A DNA stretch of 64,000 nt from JAAUTT01 sp963846585 (GCA_963846585.1 CAWJWO010000002.1:310001-374000); one strand, 5' to 3'. Positions 19,064 to 29,022 are shown, numbered from the stretch's first letter. Notes: generated by a model from the letters alone, not told the origin. Made by a program: numbers and translations.

Positions 19064-21049
19064 TTAATTGGGTTTATTATATTTTACTGCAAGTTTTTGC
19101 AAAACTTTCTTGTTTATTACTATAGAATATTTCGCTTTTAAATCTTTGATCCAATTTTCTTCAATTAAATTTTGGTAATCTACCATTACTAAACCCCTCA
19201 CTTCTTCTAACTTTTTTGGTTGAGGTTTGAGCACTTCTTCAACTTTAACTACCACATACTGATTATCCTTTTTTACAGGATTTGATATCTGAGGTTTCCA
19301 TAACAATGAATCAATTAAAGAATTGTCACCCTTTGAATAATACTTATGTTCAATTTTAAAGCATGCTACTGGTGGTTTTGACATGCTATCACATACTTCT
19401 TTAACTAACTGGCTATAATCCGGCAATTGAGACCCCGCTTTATCAATCAGGCTTTTTATTTTTTCTGCTATTGTTTCATCCAAACAATTAAAAACCGTTA
19501 CTTTAAGCCTTTCGCCCCATACATATTTTTTTGGCATGTGATTATAAAAGTTCCTTAACCCGGCAGTATCGTGGGATGCTTTGCTCCATACCTCACGGTC
19601 CATAATATCATAAAGCAATATTCCATCATGATATTCCTGAACCAGATTATGAAAATCAGGATATTTTGAATCCAGGTTTTTGTCTTCAAATTGTAAAAAT
19701 TCATAATCTATAAATTTCTTATAATATTGATCAATGTAAGCATTAATATCTTTAAAAGATTGATTTGGCCGATTAGATAATAAATAATTCTTATAATCTT
19801 CCAGCGTATAAACAGAGTCTTGTATAACAATGAGAGGTTTTTTCAGATCACTGCTTTTTATATTAAATTTACCCAACTGAATGGAAGAATCAAGTTCATA
19901 AAAGCATTTCAAATTCTCTTTGTACTCCTTAAAAGAATATGTTTTCATTAATTTTTTCATAAACGAACGTTCCAATGAGGCTGATCGTTCCTTATCGTTT
20001 AGAATCTTTTTTTTGAGTTCGCCTTCTATCTGATCGAATGGTGGAATGGCTTTTTTATCAATCAGTTTAATAATATGCCAACCAAAGTATGATTTAAAAG
20101 GAGCGCAAATTGATCCCGGGGTTTGAATGGCAAATGCTTGCTCTTCAAATTCGGGAATCATTTCACCTGCATTAAACCATGGCAGTTCACCCTTGTTTTT
20201 AGCTGTATTTTTGTCCTCTGAATATTTAATTGCCAGTTCACCAAAATTATCACCTCTTAATAATTGTTCATAAATAATGTTAATTTTTGCCTGTGCATCC
20301 TTTTTAACTGCTTCAGATGCATTAGGAGGAGAAGCAATCATGATATGGGCAACCTTAATTTGTCCTTCTGACCGGTGAAAATCCCATACTTTGATGATAT
20401 GATAACCAAATTTCGTTCTTACAGGCAGGGATATTTCTCCTGGTTTTAAGTTATAGGCTGCACATTCAAAACTATAATCTACATGAAATGCGGAAAAATA
20501 GCCCAATTTCCCGTTATTGATTTTTGCTGATTTATCATCTGAAAATTTAGAAGCAAGCGATTCAAAAGATTCACCGGCCAGAATACAGTTACGGATAGAA
20601 TCTATTTTCTTGTAAGCCATAAGCGTATCCTCAGGTGTTGGGTTACTCTTAACCCTAATCATTATATGGCTGGCTAAAACTTCATTTATAGTACGATCAT
20701 ATGCTTCTTTCAGTAATTTATTAATGGCAGTGCTATCTGTCATATACGATTTGGCTAATTGATCGCGGTACGATTTAAATTCCTTATTAAAGGAAGATAA
20801 TGTATCCAATCCGGCATCATGTGCTGCTAAGAGTTTTAACCTGAATTTAACAAATAAATCAAAATATTGATTCACAGTTTCATTATTGACAGAATGATCA
20901 CTTTGATTTTTTAGAAAAGCGTGTTCAAATTCATTGCCTGTAACCTCATTTTTGTTAATTGTTACTAATATTTCACCTGGTTTATTCTGAGTCCAGGCCT
21001 GTATAATAAAATTGAAAGCTAAAAAAAAGATGAATAAAAGTGTTTTCAT
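19064..21049 (-). CDS. Peptidylprolyl isomerase with two parvulin domains
   Basis: The 661-residue protein has a signal peptide (about 1-21). The first parvulin domain is at about 115-225: LASHIMIRVKSN...GKLGYFSAFHVDYSFECAAYNLKPGEISLPVRTKFGYHIIK. The second is at about 233-335: VAHIMIASPPN...GELPWFNAGEMIPEFEEQAFAIQTPGSICAPFKSYFGWHIIKL. A long C-terminal region without a recognised domain follows. It is the first envelope gene after guaB. Periplasmic folding of outer-membrane proteins is the expected role. Confidence 0.92.
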   Translation of the reverse strand: MKTLLFIFFLAFNFIIQAWTQNKPGEILVTINKNEVTGNEFEHAFLKNQSDHSVNNETVNQYFDLFVKFRLKLLAAHDAGLDTLSSFNKEFKSYRDQLAKSYMTDSTAINKLLKEAYDRTINEVLASHIMIRVKSNPTPEDTLMAYKKIDSIRNCILAGESFESLASKFSDDKSAKINNGKLGYFSAFHVDYSFECAAYNLKPGEISLPVRTKFGYHIIKVWDFHRSEGQIKVAHIMIASPPNASEAVKKDAQAKINIIYEQLLRGDNFGELAIKYSEDKNTAKNKGELPWFNAGEMIPEFEEQAFAIQTPGSICAPFKSYFGWHIIKLIDKKAIPPFDQIEGELKKKILNDKERSASLERSFMKKLMKTYSFKEYKENLKCFYELDSSIQLGKFNIKSSDLKKPLIVIQDSVYTLEDYKNYLLSNRPNQSFKDINAYIDQYYKKFIDYEFLQFEDKNLDSKYPDFHNLVQEYHDGILLYDIMDREVWSKASHDTAGLRNFYNHMPKKYVWGERLKVTVFNCLDETIAEKIKSLIDKAGSQLPDYSQLVKEVCDSMSKPPVACFKIEHKYYSKGDNSLIDSLLWKPQISNPVKKDNQYVVVKVEEVLKPQPKKLEEVRGLVMVDYQNLIEENWIKDLKAKYSIVINKKVLQKLAVKYNKPN

Positions 21050-21135
21050 TAATATTTATTTTAGTTATGTTAAACAAAAATTATTTCAAAATATAATCTA
21101 TATATAATGCAACAAACGCAATTTAATCAAAATTA

Positions 21136-22605
21136 TTATCGGCTATAATTAGGTGCTTCCCGGGTTATTGTAACATCGTGAGGATGGCTCTCCAACACTC
21201 CTGATTGTGTAACTCTTACAAATTTTGCTGACTGCAGTTTTTCAATATTTTCAGAACCTGTATAACCCATACCTGCACGCAATCCTCCAATTAACTGGAA
21301 TACAACTTCCATTAATGTTCCCTTATATGGTACCCTGGCTTCAATACCTTCCGGCACTAATTTTGAAATTTCGTCTTCGTTATCCTGAAAATACCGATCT
21401 TTTGACCCATTTTGCATAGCTTCGAGAGAACCCATGCCTCTATATTCCTTATATTTACGACCATTAAAAATAATTGTTTCCCCTGGGGATTCTTCAGTTC
21501 CTGCAAAAAGTGATCCGGCCATTACACAATAGGCTCCTGCTGCAATTGCTTTTACTATATCGCCTGAATAACGTATTCCGCCATCTGCAATAACAGGTAA
21601 TCCTGAACCTTTAAGGGCTTTAGTAACTTCATAAATTGCTGTAAGTTGGGGTACTCCAATACCTGCTATCACACGGGTTGTGCATATTGATCCGGGACCA
21701 ATACCTACTTTAACAGCATCAGCCCCACTATCTGACAGTTTTTTAGCAGCCTCTGCAGTGGCAATATTTCCAGCAATAAAGTCGATATTTGTATATAAAT
21801 TTTTTGCTTTTTTTATAATTTCTGACACATCTTTATGATGCCCGTGGGCAGTGTCAACAACAATAGCATCAACATCGGCCTTCACCAAAGCGTCCATACG
21901 TTCCAGTACATCCCCACTCACTCCTACAGCAGCAGCAACCCTTAATCTGCCAAAATGGTCCTTGCATGAGTTTGGCATGTCCTTGGCCTTAGTAATATCC
22001 TTATAGGTAATTAAACCAATAAGTTTGTTTTTATCATCAACAACCGGAAGTTTTTCTATTTTGTATTTCTGAAGAATATCGGCAGCTTTTTCAAGATTTG
22101 TTTCCTGAGTGGTAGTGATAATGTTTTCACTTGTCATAACTTCTTTAATAGGCCTTTGCATGTTCTGCTCAAATCGCAGGTCCCTGTTTGTAACTATTCC
22201 AACTAGTTCATGCTGTTCATTTACAACCGGAATACCGCCAATTTTAAATTCCTGCATCAGATTAAGGGCATCGCCAACCAAACTATCCCGATGAATTGTT
22301 ATTGGATCATATATCATGCCATTCTCAGCCCTTTTAACAGTTTTAACCTGTTTTGCCTGATCCTGTATGCTCATGTTTTTATGAATTACCCCTATGCCGC
22401 CTAATCTGGCAATAGCTATAGCCATAATACCTTCTGTAACTGTATCCATAGCAGCAGACACCAATGGAATATTAAGTGAAATGTTTCTGGAAAACTTTGT
22501 ATTCAATAAAACATTTCGTGGCAAAACATCCGAATAAGAAGGTATTAATAATACGTCATCAAATGTTAAGCCTTCACCAACAATTTTATCTTCCAAAAAT
22601 GACAT
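21136..22605 (-). CDS. guaB: Inosine-5'-monophosphate dehydrogenase
   Basis: The 489-residue enzyme oxidises IMP to XMP in GMP synthesis. The TIM barrel is interrupted by two CBS domains (about 97-205, with PVVNEQHELVGIVTNRDLRF and PVVDDKNKLIGLITYKD). The catalytic cysteine is Cys308 in GIGPGSICTTRV. The mobile flap region includes YRGMGSLEAM. Length is standard. It is followed 86 bases later by the parvulin genes on the same strand. The divergent neighbour is recQ. Confidence 0.97.
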   Translation of the reverse strand: MSFLEDKIVGEGLTFDDVLLIPSYSDVLPRNVLLNTKFSRNISLNIPLVSAAMDTVTEGIMAIAIARLGGIGVIHKNMSIQDQAKQVKTVKRAENGMIYDPITIHRDSLVGDALNLMQEFKIGGIPVVNEQHELVGIVTNRDLRFEQNMQRPIKEVMTSENIITTTQETNLEKAADILQKYKIEKLPVVDDKNKLIGLITYKDITKAKDMPNSCKDHFGRLRVAAAVGVSGDVLERMDALVKADVDAIVVDTAHGHHKDVSEIIKKAKNLYTNIDFIAGNIATAEAAKKLSDSGADAVKVGIGPGSICTTRVIAGIGVPQLTAIYEVTKALKGSGLPVIADGGIRYSGDIVKAIAAGAYCVMAGSLFAGTEESPGETIIFNGRKYKEYRGMGSLEAMQNGSKDRYFQDNEDEISKLVPEGIEARVPYKGTLMEVVFQLIGGLRAGMGYTGSENIEKLQSAKFVRVTQSGVLESHPHDVTITREAPNYSR

Positions 22606-22720
22606 TTTGAATCGTTTTTGTTATACTTTTAATTTTGCCAAAATACAAAAAATAAGCGTATCAAACGAAATTTTTATTTTTTGGTTTTAATAAGGAAATA
22701 AATTCATTGTTGTTGCAGGT

Positions 22721-24628
22721 ATGTCTGGTAATATTAATGAAATACTTAAAAAATATTGGGGATACGATAGCTTTCGACCCATACAGGAAGATATTATCCG
22801 GTCAATCCTTGGCAAATTGGATACTCTTGCGCTAATGCCCACAGGGGGCGGTAAATCTATTACTTTTCAAATACCGGCACTCGCCCTTGAAGGGACTTGT
22901 CTTGTTGTTACACCATTAATTTCTTTGATGAAGGATCAGGTTGAAAGCCTTATCAAACTAGGTATAAAAGCCATGTTTATAAATTCCGCTATGACACGCG
23001 AGGAATTGGATGTTAATTTAAATAATTGTATATATGGTGGCTATAAATTTTTATACGTTTCACCTGAACGACTTGGAACAGAATTATTTTTGACCCGGTT
23101 GCAAAAAATGGCAATTAATCTTATTGCTGTTGATGAAGCTCATTGTATTTCTAAATGGGGCTACGATTTCAGGCCTTCCTATCTTAAAATTGCAGACCTA
23201 CGTAAATATTTGCCAGATATTCCTGTTTTAGCACTTTCCGCAACTGCAACCCCTAAAGTGGCCGATGATATTATTGAAAAGCTTCAATTTAAAAAACATA
23301 ATATCTGTATATCAAGTTTTGAACGCGAAAACCTGGCGTACCTGGTAAGATATACAGAAGATAAACAAAACTACCTGTTAAAAATTATTAACAATATAGA
23401 AGGAAGCGGAATAATATATGTCCGTAGCCGTAAAAAAGCAAAAGAGTTGGCTATTTATCTTAAAAAACATAATGTTTCAGCTAATTATTATCATGCCGGA
23501 TTAACTGACGATGAACGTTCGGCACGGCAAAATGAATGGAAATCAGGGTTTACACGTATTATTATTGCTACCAATGCATTTGGAATGGGTATTGATAAAC
23601 CAGATGTCAGGTTTGTAATTCATTTTGAACCTCCTGATTCTCTGGAGGCTTATTTCCAGGAAGCCGGGAGAGCAGGTCGTGATGGACATAAATCATTTGC
23701 CATTTTACTATGCGACAATAACGACAAAATTAAACTGGAAAAAAACATTGACTTTAATTTTCCTGAAATTCAAATTATTAAAAATGTATATCAGGCATTG
23801 GGCAATTATCTTAAAGTTCCTTACGGTGGAGGAAAAGATATTGTATACGACTTTGATATAGCCAGATTTTCATCTATTTGTAACCAAAGTGCAGTTGTTG
23901 TATATAATTGCCTCAAAATACTCCAACTGGAAGGTTATATTGTTGTGAGCAAGGATTTAAATACTCCATCAAAAATTCATTTTTTAACCGGAAGGGATGA
24001 TTTATACAAATTTCAGGTGGCCAATGCTTCGTTCGATGGTTTTATTAAGCTTTTGCTCCGGTCCTATTCGGGAATGTTTACTGATTTTGTTGCAATTGAC
24101 GAACGTACCATTGCCCGCAGGGCTAAAATTAATGCAGGCATTGTATACCAATATCTCAATAAATTAAGTACTTCTAATATAATTTCATATATACCTCGTA
24201 AAAATACCCCTGTTATTATTTATACTGAAGAAAGACTGGATGAAAAAACTCTAAGAATTTCTTCAGAAGCTTACAAATTGCGTAAAGAGATTTACACCGG
24301 ACAGGTCATGAATGTAATCAAATATTCATTTTCAGAAAATATATGCAGAAGCCGGATGTTACTCGAATATTTTGGAGAAAAAAAAACTCATGATTGTGGG
24401 ATTTGCGATGTTTGCAGCCGCAAAAATGATACCGGCCTAACTACATTCGAGTTTGAACAGATAAAAAATAATATTCTGCAAAAACTGAATGAATACCCAT
24501 CCAGTTTTAACAATTTGACAGAATTTCTTAATTTTAAAAGTGAAAAAATAATTAAGGTCATTCGTTGGCTTCTTGATAATAATATTGTGTCATATCTTGA
24601 TGATCAAACGATTATGCTGAATAAATAG
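22721..24628 (+). CDS. recQ: ATP-dependent DNA helicase RecQ
   Basis: The 635-residue SF2 helicase unwinds DNA 3'-5' in recombination and repair. Visible motifs are motif 0 (YWGYDSFRPIQEDII), motif I (MPTGGGKSITFQIPAL), motif II (AVDEAHCISKWGYDFRPSY), motif III (ALSATATPKV), motif V (ATNAFGMGIDKPDVRFVIHF) and motif VI (QEAGRAGRDG). The zinc-binding region has CRSRMLLEYFG...CGICDVC. A winged-helix RQC domain follows. No complete HRDC domain is seen; the C-terminal 70 residues are short. The start follows a 115-base divergent gap with guaB. Confidence 0.95.
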   Translation: MSGNINEILKKYWGYDSFRPIQEDIIRSILGKLDTLALMPTGGGKSITFQIPALALEGTCLVVTPLISLMKDQVESLIKLGIKAMFINSAMTREELDVNLNNCIYGGYKFLYVSPERLGTELFLTRLQKMAINLIAVDEAHCISKWGYDFRPSYLKIADLRKYLPDIPVLALSATATPKVADDIIEKLQFKKHNICISSFERENLAYLVRYTEDKQNYLLKIINNIEGSGIIYVRSRKKAKELAIYLKKHNVSANYYHAGLTDDERSARQNEWKSGFTRIIIATNAFGMGIDKPDVRFVIHFEPPDSLEAYFQEAGRAGRDGHKSFAILLCDNNDKIKLEKNIDFNFPEIQIIKNVYQALGNYLKVPYGGGKDIVYDFDIARFSSICNQSAVVVYNCLKILQLEGYIVVSKDLNTPSKIHFLTGRDDLYKFQVANASFDGFIKLLLRSYSGMFTDFVAIDERTIARRAKINAGIVYQYLNKLSTSNIISYIPRKNTPVIIYTEERLDEKTLRISSEAYKLRKEIYTGQVMNVIKYSFSENICRSRMLLEYFGEKKTHDCGICDVCSRKNDTGLTTFEFEQIKNNILQKLNEYPSSFNNLTEFLNFKSEKIIKVIRWLLDNNIVSYLDDQTIMLNK

Positions 24629-24673
24629 AGGTTCATAAACTTTTATACTATTTTTAACACCATTTTTAATATT

Positions 24674-25297
24674 ATGGAAAACCAAGAAGAACAAAAGTTG
24701 AATGAAACTGAAGAGTTAGTTAATCTCTGCAGTCAATATTGTAAAATTCTCGATAAGGCTGACAATACACAGTTAAATGATTTCCTGGAAATTATAGCTT
24801 CTAAAATGATGGAAATATATAAACAGACTTTCGAAATTACAAGGTTTCAAACAAAGTATGAAAGCGAACCAGAAAAATTCCTGAATGAGAAACAGTATAA
24901 TAAAATAATAAAAAAATTAAAGGAATATTTTGGCAAAACAGACCATTATAATGAGATTATTGATCCGGCCAAACCTGCTAATTATTCAATTTTCCAGGCA
25001 AGCCTTGCAGAAGACCTTACTGATATTTATCAGGATTTTTACGATTTTGTTGAATGGTATTCTTTGGGAACATTGGAAAGCATAAACGATTCGGTGATAG
25101 AATGCCTGAATAATTTCGAAAAATACTGGGGTATTAAACTTTTGAACGCCCTTAGGGCAATTCATATGATCCGCTATTATTTTAAAGACATATCAGTATT
25201 CAGGGAAATCCGCAATGAAGAAGATATTACCGGTATTACAGACAATGAAGTAATAGATTCAGATGAATTGGACAATTTTTTGACTGAGGAATTATAA
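24674..25297 (+). CDS. DUF5063 family protein
   Basis: This 207-residue, mostly helical, acidic protein has no signal peptide. Its core (LVNLCSQYCKILD... and DIYQDFYDFVEWYSLG) matches the DUF5063 family of Bacteroidota. Function is unknown. It is followed after one base by the exonuclease gene, so the two are very likely co-translated. It lies 45 bases after recQ. Confidence 0.75.
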   Translation: MENQEEQKLNETEELVNLCSQYCKILDKADNTQLNDFLEIIASKMMEIYKQTFEITRFQTKYESEPEKFLNEKQYNKIIKKLKEYFGKTDHYNEIIDPAKPANYSIFQASLAEDLTDIYQDFYDFVEWYSLGTLESINDSVIECLNNFEKYWGIKLLNALRAIHMIRYYFKDISVFREIRNEEDITGITDNEVIDSDELDNFLTEEL

Positions 25298-25298
25298 T

Positions 25299-25889
25299 AT
25301 GTTCATACCAAGCATTAGCAAAGAAGAACTTTTGGTATTACCTGCCGTACAATTTACAGGTAATATACATTTGATTGATAACACAGATTCTGCAATTAAC
25401 GCATGTACCCTGCTAATGGATGAACAATTGCTTGGTTTTGATACTGAAACCAAACCAAACTTTAAAAAAGGCAATCTTAACAAAGTATCATTGATTCAGT
25501 TATCTACAAGCAAAGATGCATATTTGTTCCGCCTGAATAAAATAGGATTACCAGGTATTTTAGTGGATATACTTACAAATGAAGCCATTAATAAAATTGG
25601 AATAGCCATAAGGGATGACATCCGCCTGCTAAAACAATTATATCATTTCAATGAAATGGGATTTATTGAACTCCAGGATTTTGTAAAACAGTTCGGAATT
25701 GAAAATTCAGGATTATCGAAAATTGCAGGAATTGTTTTAAATTTTCGTATTTCAAAATCCCAACAGCTTAGTAATTGGGAAAATGAAATTTTAACTGAAG
25801 CACAGCAAATTTATGCCGCAACAGATGCCTGGGCTGCTCTTGAAATATACAAAGTATTGTGCAGAGAGGACATTGGACGTGAGACGTGA
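25299..25889 (+). CDS. RNase D-like 3'-5' exonuclease (DEDD family)
   Basis: The 196-residue protein has the DEDDy exonuclease fold. ExoI is GFDTETKP (about residues 47-54). ExoII lies around KIGIAIRDDIRLLK. ExoIII is YAATDAWAALEIYK, with the Y-x3-D spacing of DEDDy enzymes. It has only the nuclease domain, with no HRDC. It is co-located with the DUF5063 gene and an rRNA methyltransferase, suggesting RNA metabolism. Substrate is not known. Confidence 0.9.
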   Translation: MFIPSISKEELLVLPAVQFTGNIHLIDNTDSAINACTLLMDEQLLGFDTETKPNFKKGNLNKVSLIQLSTSKDAYLFRLNKIGLPGILVDILTNEAINKIGIAIRDDIRLLKQLYHFNEMGFIELQDFVKQFGIENSGLSKIAGIVLNFRISKSQQLSNWENEILTEAQQIYAATDAWAALEIYKVLCREDIGRET

Positions 25890-26106
25890 GAAGACAGAAG
25901 GCAGAAGACAGAGGTCAGAGGTCAGATGAAAGATAAAAGATAAAAGATGAAAGAAAAAAGATTTGAGAATCCAGATTTGAGATTTAAGATATACAATTTA
26001 GTAAGCATATTAAAATCTTAAATCTAGAATCTAGAATCTAAAATCACAAAGTCTTGGTTCCTGGTTCTTGGCTCTTGGCTCCTGGTTACTGGTTCCTGGC
26101 TCTATT
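25876..26106. repeat. Run of four different degenerate repeat words
   Basis: In order: GACGTGA heptads at the exonuclease gene end, nNNCAGA/nNAAAGA heptads (about 25892-25962), GAATCTA heptads (about 26026-26043), and GGTTCCT/GGCTCTT heptads (about 26055-26103). Each is a near-perfect 7-bp tandem with point variants. They fill nearly the whole gap before the methyltransferase gene. Confidence 0.8.
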
Positions 26107-26124
26107 TAAATAAAAATCCAAAGA

Positions 26125-27297
26125 ATGGTACGAATAATCTTAAAGCCCGGCAAAGAACAATCATTACTTAGATATCATCCCTGGATATTTTCGGGCGCAA
26201 TTAAAAAAATTGACGGAGTACCTGAGGAAGGTGAATTAGTTGAGATTTATTCGGATGATAAAGAATTTCTGGCTTTAGGCCATTACCAGGTTGGATCTAT
26301 TACTGTAAGGATTTTAACTTTCCGGCAGGAACCAGTGGATTATTTTTTCTGGAAAAATCAAATTGAAAAAGCCTTTTTATTACGAAAACAACTTAATCTT
26401 ACGGCAAATCCGGATACAAATGTATACAGGTTAGTGAATGCAGAAGGTGATGGGCTTCCCGGTTTGATTATTGACGTATATAACCGTTTTGCTGTAATGC
26501 AGGTCCATTCTGCAGGTATGCAAATCTCTGCAGGATTAATTAAAACTGCCTTAATTGACGTTTATTATAATAAGCTTGATGGGGTTTATATTAAAAGTGC
26601 CAACAATTATCCGGGTAAAATTAATCCGAATGTATCTGATTCGTTATATGGACAAAACAATATGCAAGAAATAACTGAATATGGCAATAAATTTATCGTA
26701 GATTGGATAGAAGGCCAGAAAACAGGGTTCTATATCGATCAGCGCGATAACCGTAAATTATTGGAACAATACTCAAAAAATAAAGTTGTATTAAATGTCT
26801 TTTCTTATACCGGGGGTTTTTCAGTTTATGCCCTCAAAGGTGGTGCCTCTCTTGTACATTCAATTGATAGTTCTGAAAAGGCAATTGAATTGGCAAACAG
26901 GAATGTTTCCATTAATTTTAACGCGGCCCCTCATGAAGGATATACTATAGATGCATTCGAATTTTTAAACCAGACAAATCAAAAATATGATCTTATTATA
27001 CTCGATCCTCCGGCGTTTGCAAAACATCAAAGTGCATTGGCCAATGCATTGCAGGGTTACAAAAGAATTAACGCTAAAGCTATTGCTAAAATTAAAAATG
27101 GCGGAATAATATTTACTTTTTCATGTTCGCAGGCAGTATCAAGGGAACAATTCAGACAGGTTATATTTTCAGCCGCATCCATTGCAAAACGTAATGTAAA
27201 AATATTGCATCAATTATTCCAACCACCTGATCATCCAATAAATATTTATCATCCTGAAGGGGAGTATCTTAAGGGATTAGTATTGTATGTTGAATGA
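26125..27297 (+). CDS. Class I SAM-dependent rRNA (cytosine-5) methyltransferase, RlmI-like
   Basis: The 390-residue protein has an N-terminal PUA domain (about 1-75: LKPGKEQSLLRYHPWIFSGAIKKI), a central EEHEE-like region, and a Rossmann methyltransferase domain. That domain shows GQKTGFYIDQRDNR, VLNVFSYTGGFSVYAL (SAM-binding), SIDSSEKAIELA and LIILDPPAFAK, then FTFSCSQAVS with the catalytic-type cysteine. This architecture matches RlmI, which makes m5C1962 in 23S rRNA. The exact target base is inferred from the family. Confidence 0.92.
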   Translation: MVRIILKPGKEQSLLRYHPWIFSGAIKKIDGVPEEGELVEIYSDDKEFLALGHYQVGSITVRILTFRQEPVDYFFWKNQIEKAFLLRKQLNLTANPDTNVYRLVNAEGDGLPGLIIDVYNRFAVMQVHSAGMQISAGLIKTALIDVYYNKLDGVYIKSANNYPGKINPNVSDSLYGQNNMQEITEYGNKFIVDWIEGQKTGFYIDQRDNRKLLEQYSKNKVVLNVFSYTGGFSVYALKGGASLVHSIDSSEKAIELANRNVSINFNAAPHEGYTIDAFEFLNQTNQKYDLIILDPPAFAKHQSALANALQGYKRINAKAIAKIKNGGIIFTFSCSQAVSREQFRQVIFSAASIAKRNVKILHQLFQPPDHPINIYHPEGEYLKGLVLYVE

Positions 27298-27490
27298 ATA
27301 ATGCGAATTAAGAGTCAAAATATTTTTACCACAAAGGATCACAAAGGATTAACACAAAGTACACAAAGGAATTAATCCATTTTAAGGATTAAATTAAGTA
27401 TATTTTTTTCCTTTGTGTACCTTAGTGAGGGACTTAGTGTACCTTTGTGGTAAAATTTTAATAAAAATCCTACTCTTTATTCGCATTATT
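27297..27490. repeat. Long imperfect inverted repeat with CACAAAGGA sub-repeats
   Basis: The outer arms AATAATGCGAATTAAGAGT (27297-27315) and ACTCTTTATTCGCATTATT (27472-27490) are complementary with one mismatch. Inner arms TTTTACCACAAAGG (27324-27337) and CCTTTGTGGTAAAA (27442-27455) pair perfectly. Between them are several CACAAAGGA-like units and their complements. The left arm begins at the methyltransferase stop codon. The right arm ends 12 bases before the next ATG. It encodes nothing. Confidence 0.85.
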
Positions 27491-27502
27491 AATTACTTAA
27501 AA

Positions 27503-28273
27503 ATGGAACATAGAGATAATAAGGACATAAAAGAATTAGGTTATGTATTGCTGGAAATAAGTTCTCTTCTTATGAGTTGCGGGGCTACTACCAACAGGAT
27601 AAGGATAACTGTCGACAGGATTGCTGAATCGTTCGGATTTACAGCTGATATGTTTATTACAAACAGGGCTATTACCCTGTCATTAACCAGTGCAAATAAT
27701 GAGGAAAGTTTTAGCAGCCTCAAAAGAACATCCCCGCACGGAGTTAATTACAGAATAGTATCAGGTATTAGCCGTATGAGCTGGCGGGTTGTTCAGGAAC
27801 AATGGAATATTAATCAGATTAAAAATGAACTTGGACGTCTTACCACTTTACCACCATATCCAAGATTACTTGTACTTACCCTGATAGGTTTCTCAGGTGC
27901 CGCATTTTGCAGGATTTTTGGAGGCGATGTGCCAGAGATGATTGTTACATTTTTAGCTTCCTTTGCAGGAATGTTTATTCGGCAGGAATCCGTCAGGATG
28001 GAATTTAATCCTTACCTGTGTATATTCTTTGCATCCTTAACAGCTTCATTAATATCAGGGGCATGCAGAAAAATAGGTTTGGGCACCACTATGGAACACG
28101 CGTTTACAGCTTCAGTTTTGTTTTTAATTCCCGGCGTTCCTTTAATAAATTCATTTTCTGATTTGATAGATGGCAATATACTTAACGGAATCGTGCGGGG
28201 AATAAACGGCATATTAATTTCATTTGCAATTGCCTTAGGTTTGTTGGTATCAATAATGATATTTAATATTTAA
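27503..28273 (+). CDS. ThrE-family threonine/serine exporter, N-terminal (DUF1212) subunit
   Basis: The start at 27503 (MEHRDNKDIKELG) lies just after the inverted repeat; an upstream in-frame ATG would translate the repeat. The product is 256 aa. The cytoplasmic half carries LMSCGATTNRIRITVDRIAESFG and SRMSWRV, typical of DUF1212/PF06738. Membrane segments follow (about residues 110-250), with GACRKIGLG and FLIPGVPLINSFSDLIDG. In ThrE this part is fused to a second membrane half; here the second half is the separate downstream gene. Export of threonine/serine is a family property, untested here. Confidence 0.9.
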   Translation: MEHRDNKDIKELGYVLLEISSLLMSCGATTNRIRITVDRIAESFGFTADMFITNRAITLSLTSANNEESFSSLKRTSPHGVNYRIVSGISRMSWRVVQEQWNINQIKNELGRLTTLPPYPRLLVLTLIGFSGAAFCRIFGGDVPEMIVTFLASFAGMFIRQESVRMEFNPYLCIFFASLTASLISGACRKIGLGTTMEHAFTASVLFLIPGVPLINSFSDLIDGNILNGIVRGINGILISFAIALGLLVSIMIFNI

Positions 28274-28289
28274 GTATTTACACGATGTA

Positions 28290-28437
28290 TCAGGAACAAA
28301 GAACCAGCAACCAGAATATGTGGGACGTGAAAGGACGTGAGACGTGGGACATGTTACCTGCAACCTAGAACCTGGCATCAAGTACTGGTAATTAAAGTCT
28401 TGATTCCTGGCTCTTGGCTCTTGGTTCTATTTTTACA
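28290..28437. repeat. GACGTGA and GGCTCTT-type heptads between the exporter subunit genes
   Basis: GGGACGT/GACGTGA units lie at about 28321-28350 and CTGGCTC/TTGGCTC heptads at about 28405-28430. An open frame from a GTG at 28337 into the next gene is made of translated repeat and is not taken as coding. Confidence 0.75.
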
Positions 28438-28447
28438 TACGAATATT

Positions 28448-28933
28448 ATGGAATATTTAAAAATTTTAGAGACTGGAATTTGGTTTGGTTTTGCTGCCCT
28501 GGGGTTTGCAATACTTTTTAATGTTCCTAAACGAACATTGTTTATAATCTGGATACTAGCTGCAATAGGCGGTTTGACAAAGCTGACGATGATGCATTTG
28601 GGAATCAGCGTTATTTTATCTTCTTTTGCGGGCTCATCTTTAATCGGTATCTTAAGTATCCCTGCAGCACATAATAAACATTCCCCTCCTCTTGTATTTG
28701 CTGTTCCTTCCGTAATTCCAATGGTACCCGGTGTCTTTGCCTATCAAATGATATTAGGCCTTATCAAACTGGCTGGCAACCCCACTGATAGTGCATATTC
28801 ATTAATTCTAATGCAAACGGTAAGCAATGGATTAAAAACAATGTTCATTTTGATGTCATTGGCTGCAGGTGTGGCTATCCCAATGCTTATTACACGGAAA
28901 AGCACTGTTAAAAAGATAGGTAGCCGTAAGTAG
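28448..28933 (+). CDS. ThrE-family exporter, C-terminal (DUF3815) subunit
   Basis: The start at 28448 (MEYLKILETGIWFGFAALG) gives a 161-residue membrane protein with about four to five transmembrane helices. The motif VFAVPSVIPMVPGVFAYQ is the signature of the C-terminal ThrE/DUF3815 half. It complements the preceding DUF1212 subunit, from which it is separated by 174 bases of repeat-rich DNA. The two should form one transporter. Confidence 0.88.
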   Translation: MEYLKILETGIWFGFAALGFAILFNVPKRTLFIIWILAAIGGLTKLTMMHLGISVILSSFAGSSLIGILSIPAAHNKHSPPLVFAVPSVIPMVPGVFAYQMILGLIKLAGNPTDSAYSLILMQTVSNGLKTMFILMSLAAGVAIPMLITRKSTVKKIGSRK

Positions 28934-28938
28934 TATCA

Positions 28939-29013
28939 GAGCCAAGAGCCAAGAGCCAGGAACCAAGACTTTAGTTGCCCGATCTTGGCTCCTGGTTCTT
29001 GGTTCCTGGTTCT
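28939..29013. terminator. GGTTCCT-heptad inverted repeat, possible bidirectional terminator
   Basis: GAGCCAAGAGCC-type units (28939-28968) are complementary to TTGGCTCCTGGTTCTTGG-type units (28982-29013), with a short spacer and six T residues after the right arm. It lies exactly between two convergent genes. A terminator role is inferred from position and structure. Its units belong to the same heptad family as 26055-26103. Confidence 0.6.
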
Positions 29014-29022
29014 TTTTTCAAA

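Noticed and set aside
28337..28447. N-terminal extension of the DUF3815 exporter subunit from a GTG
   Set aside because: The extension is translated GACGTGA/GGCTCTT repeat; the ATG at 28448 begins a normal membrane protein.
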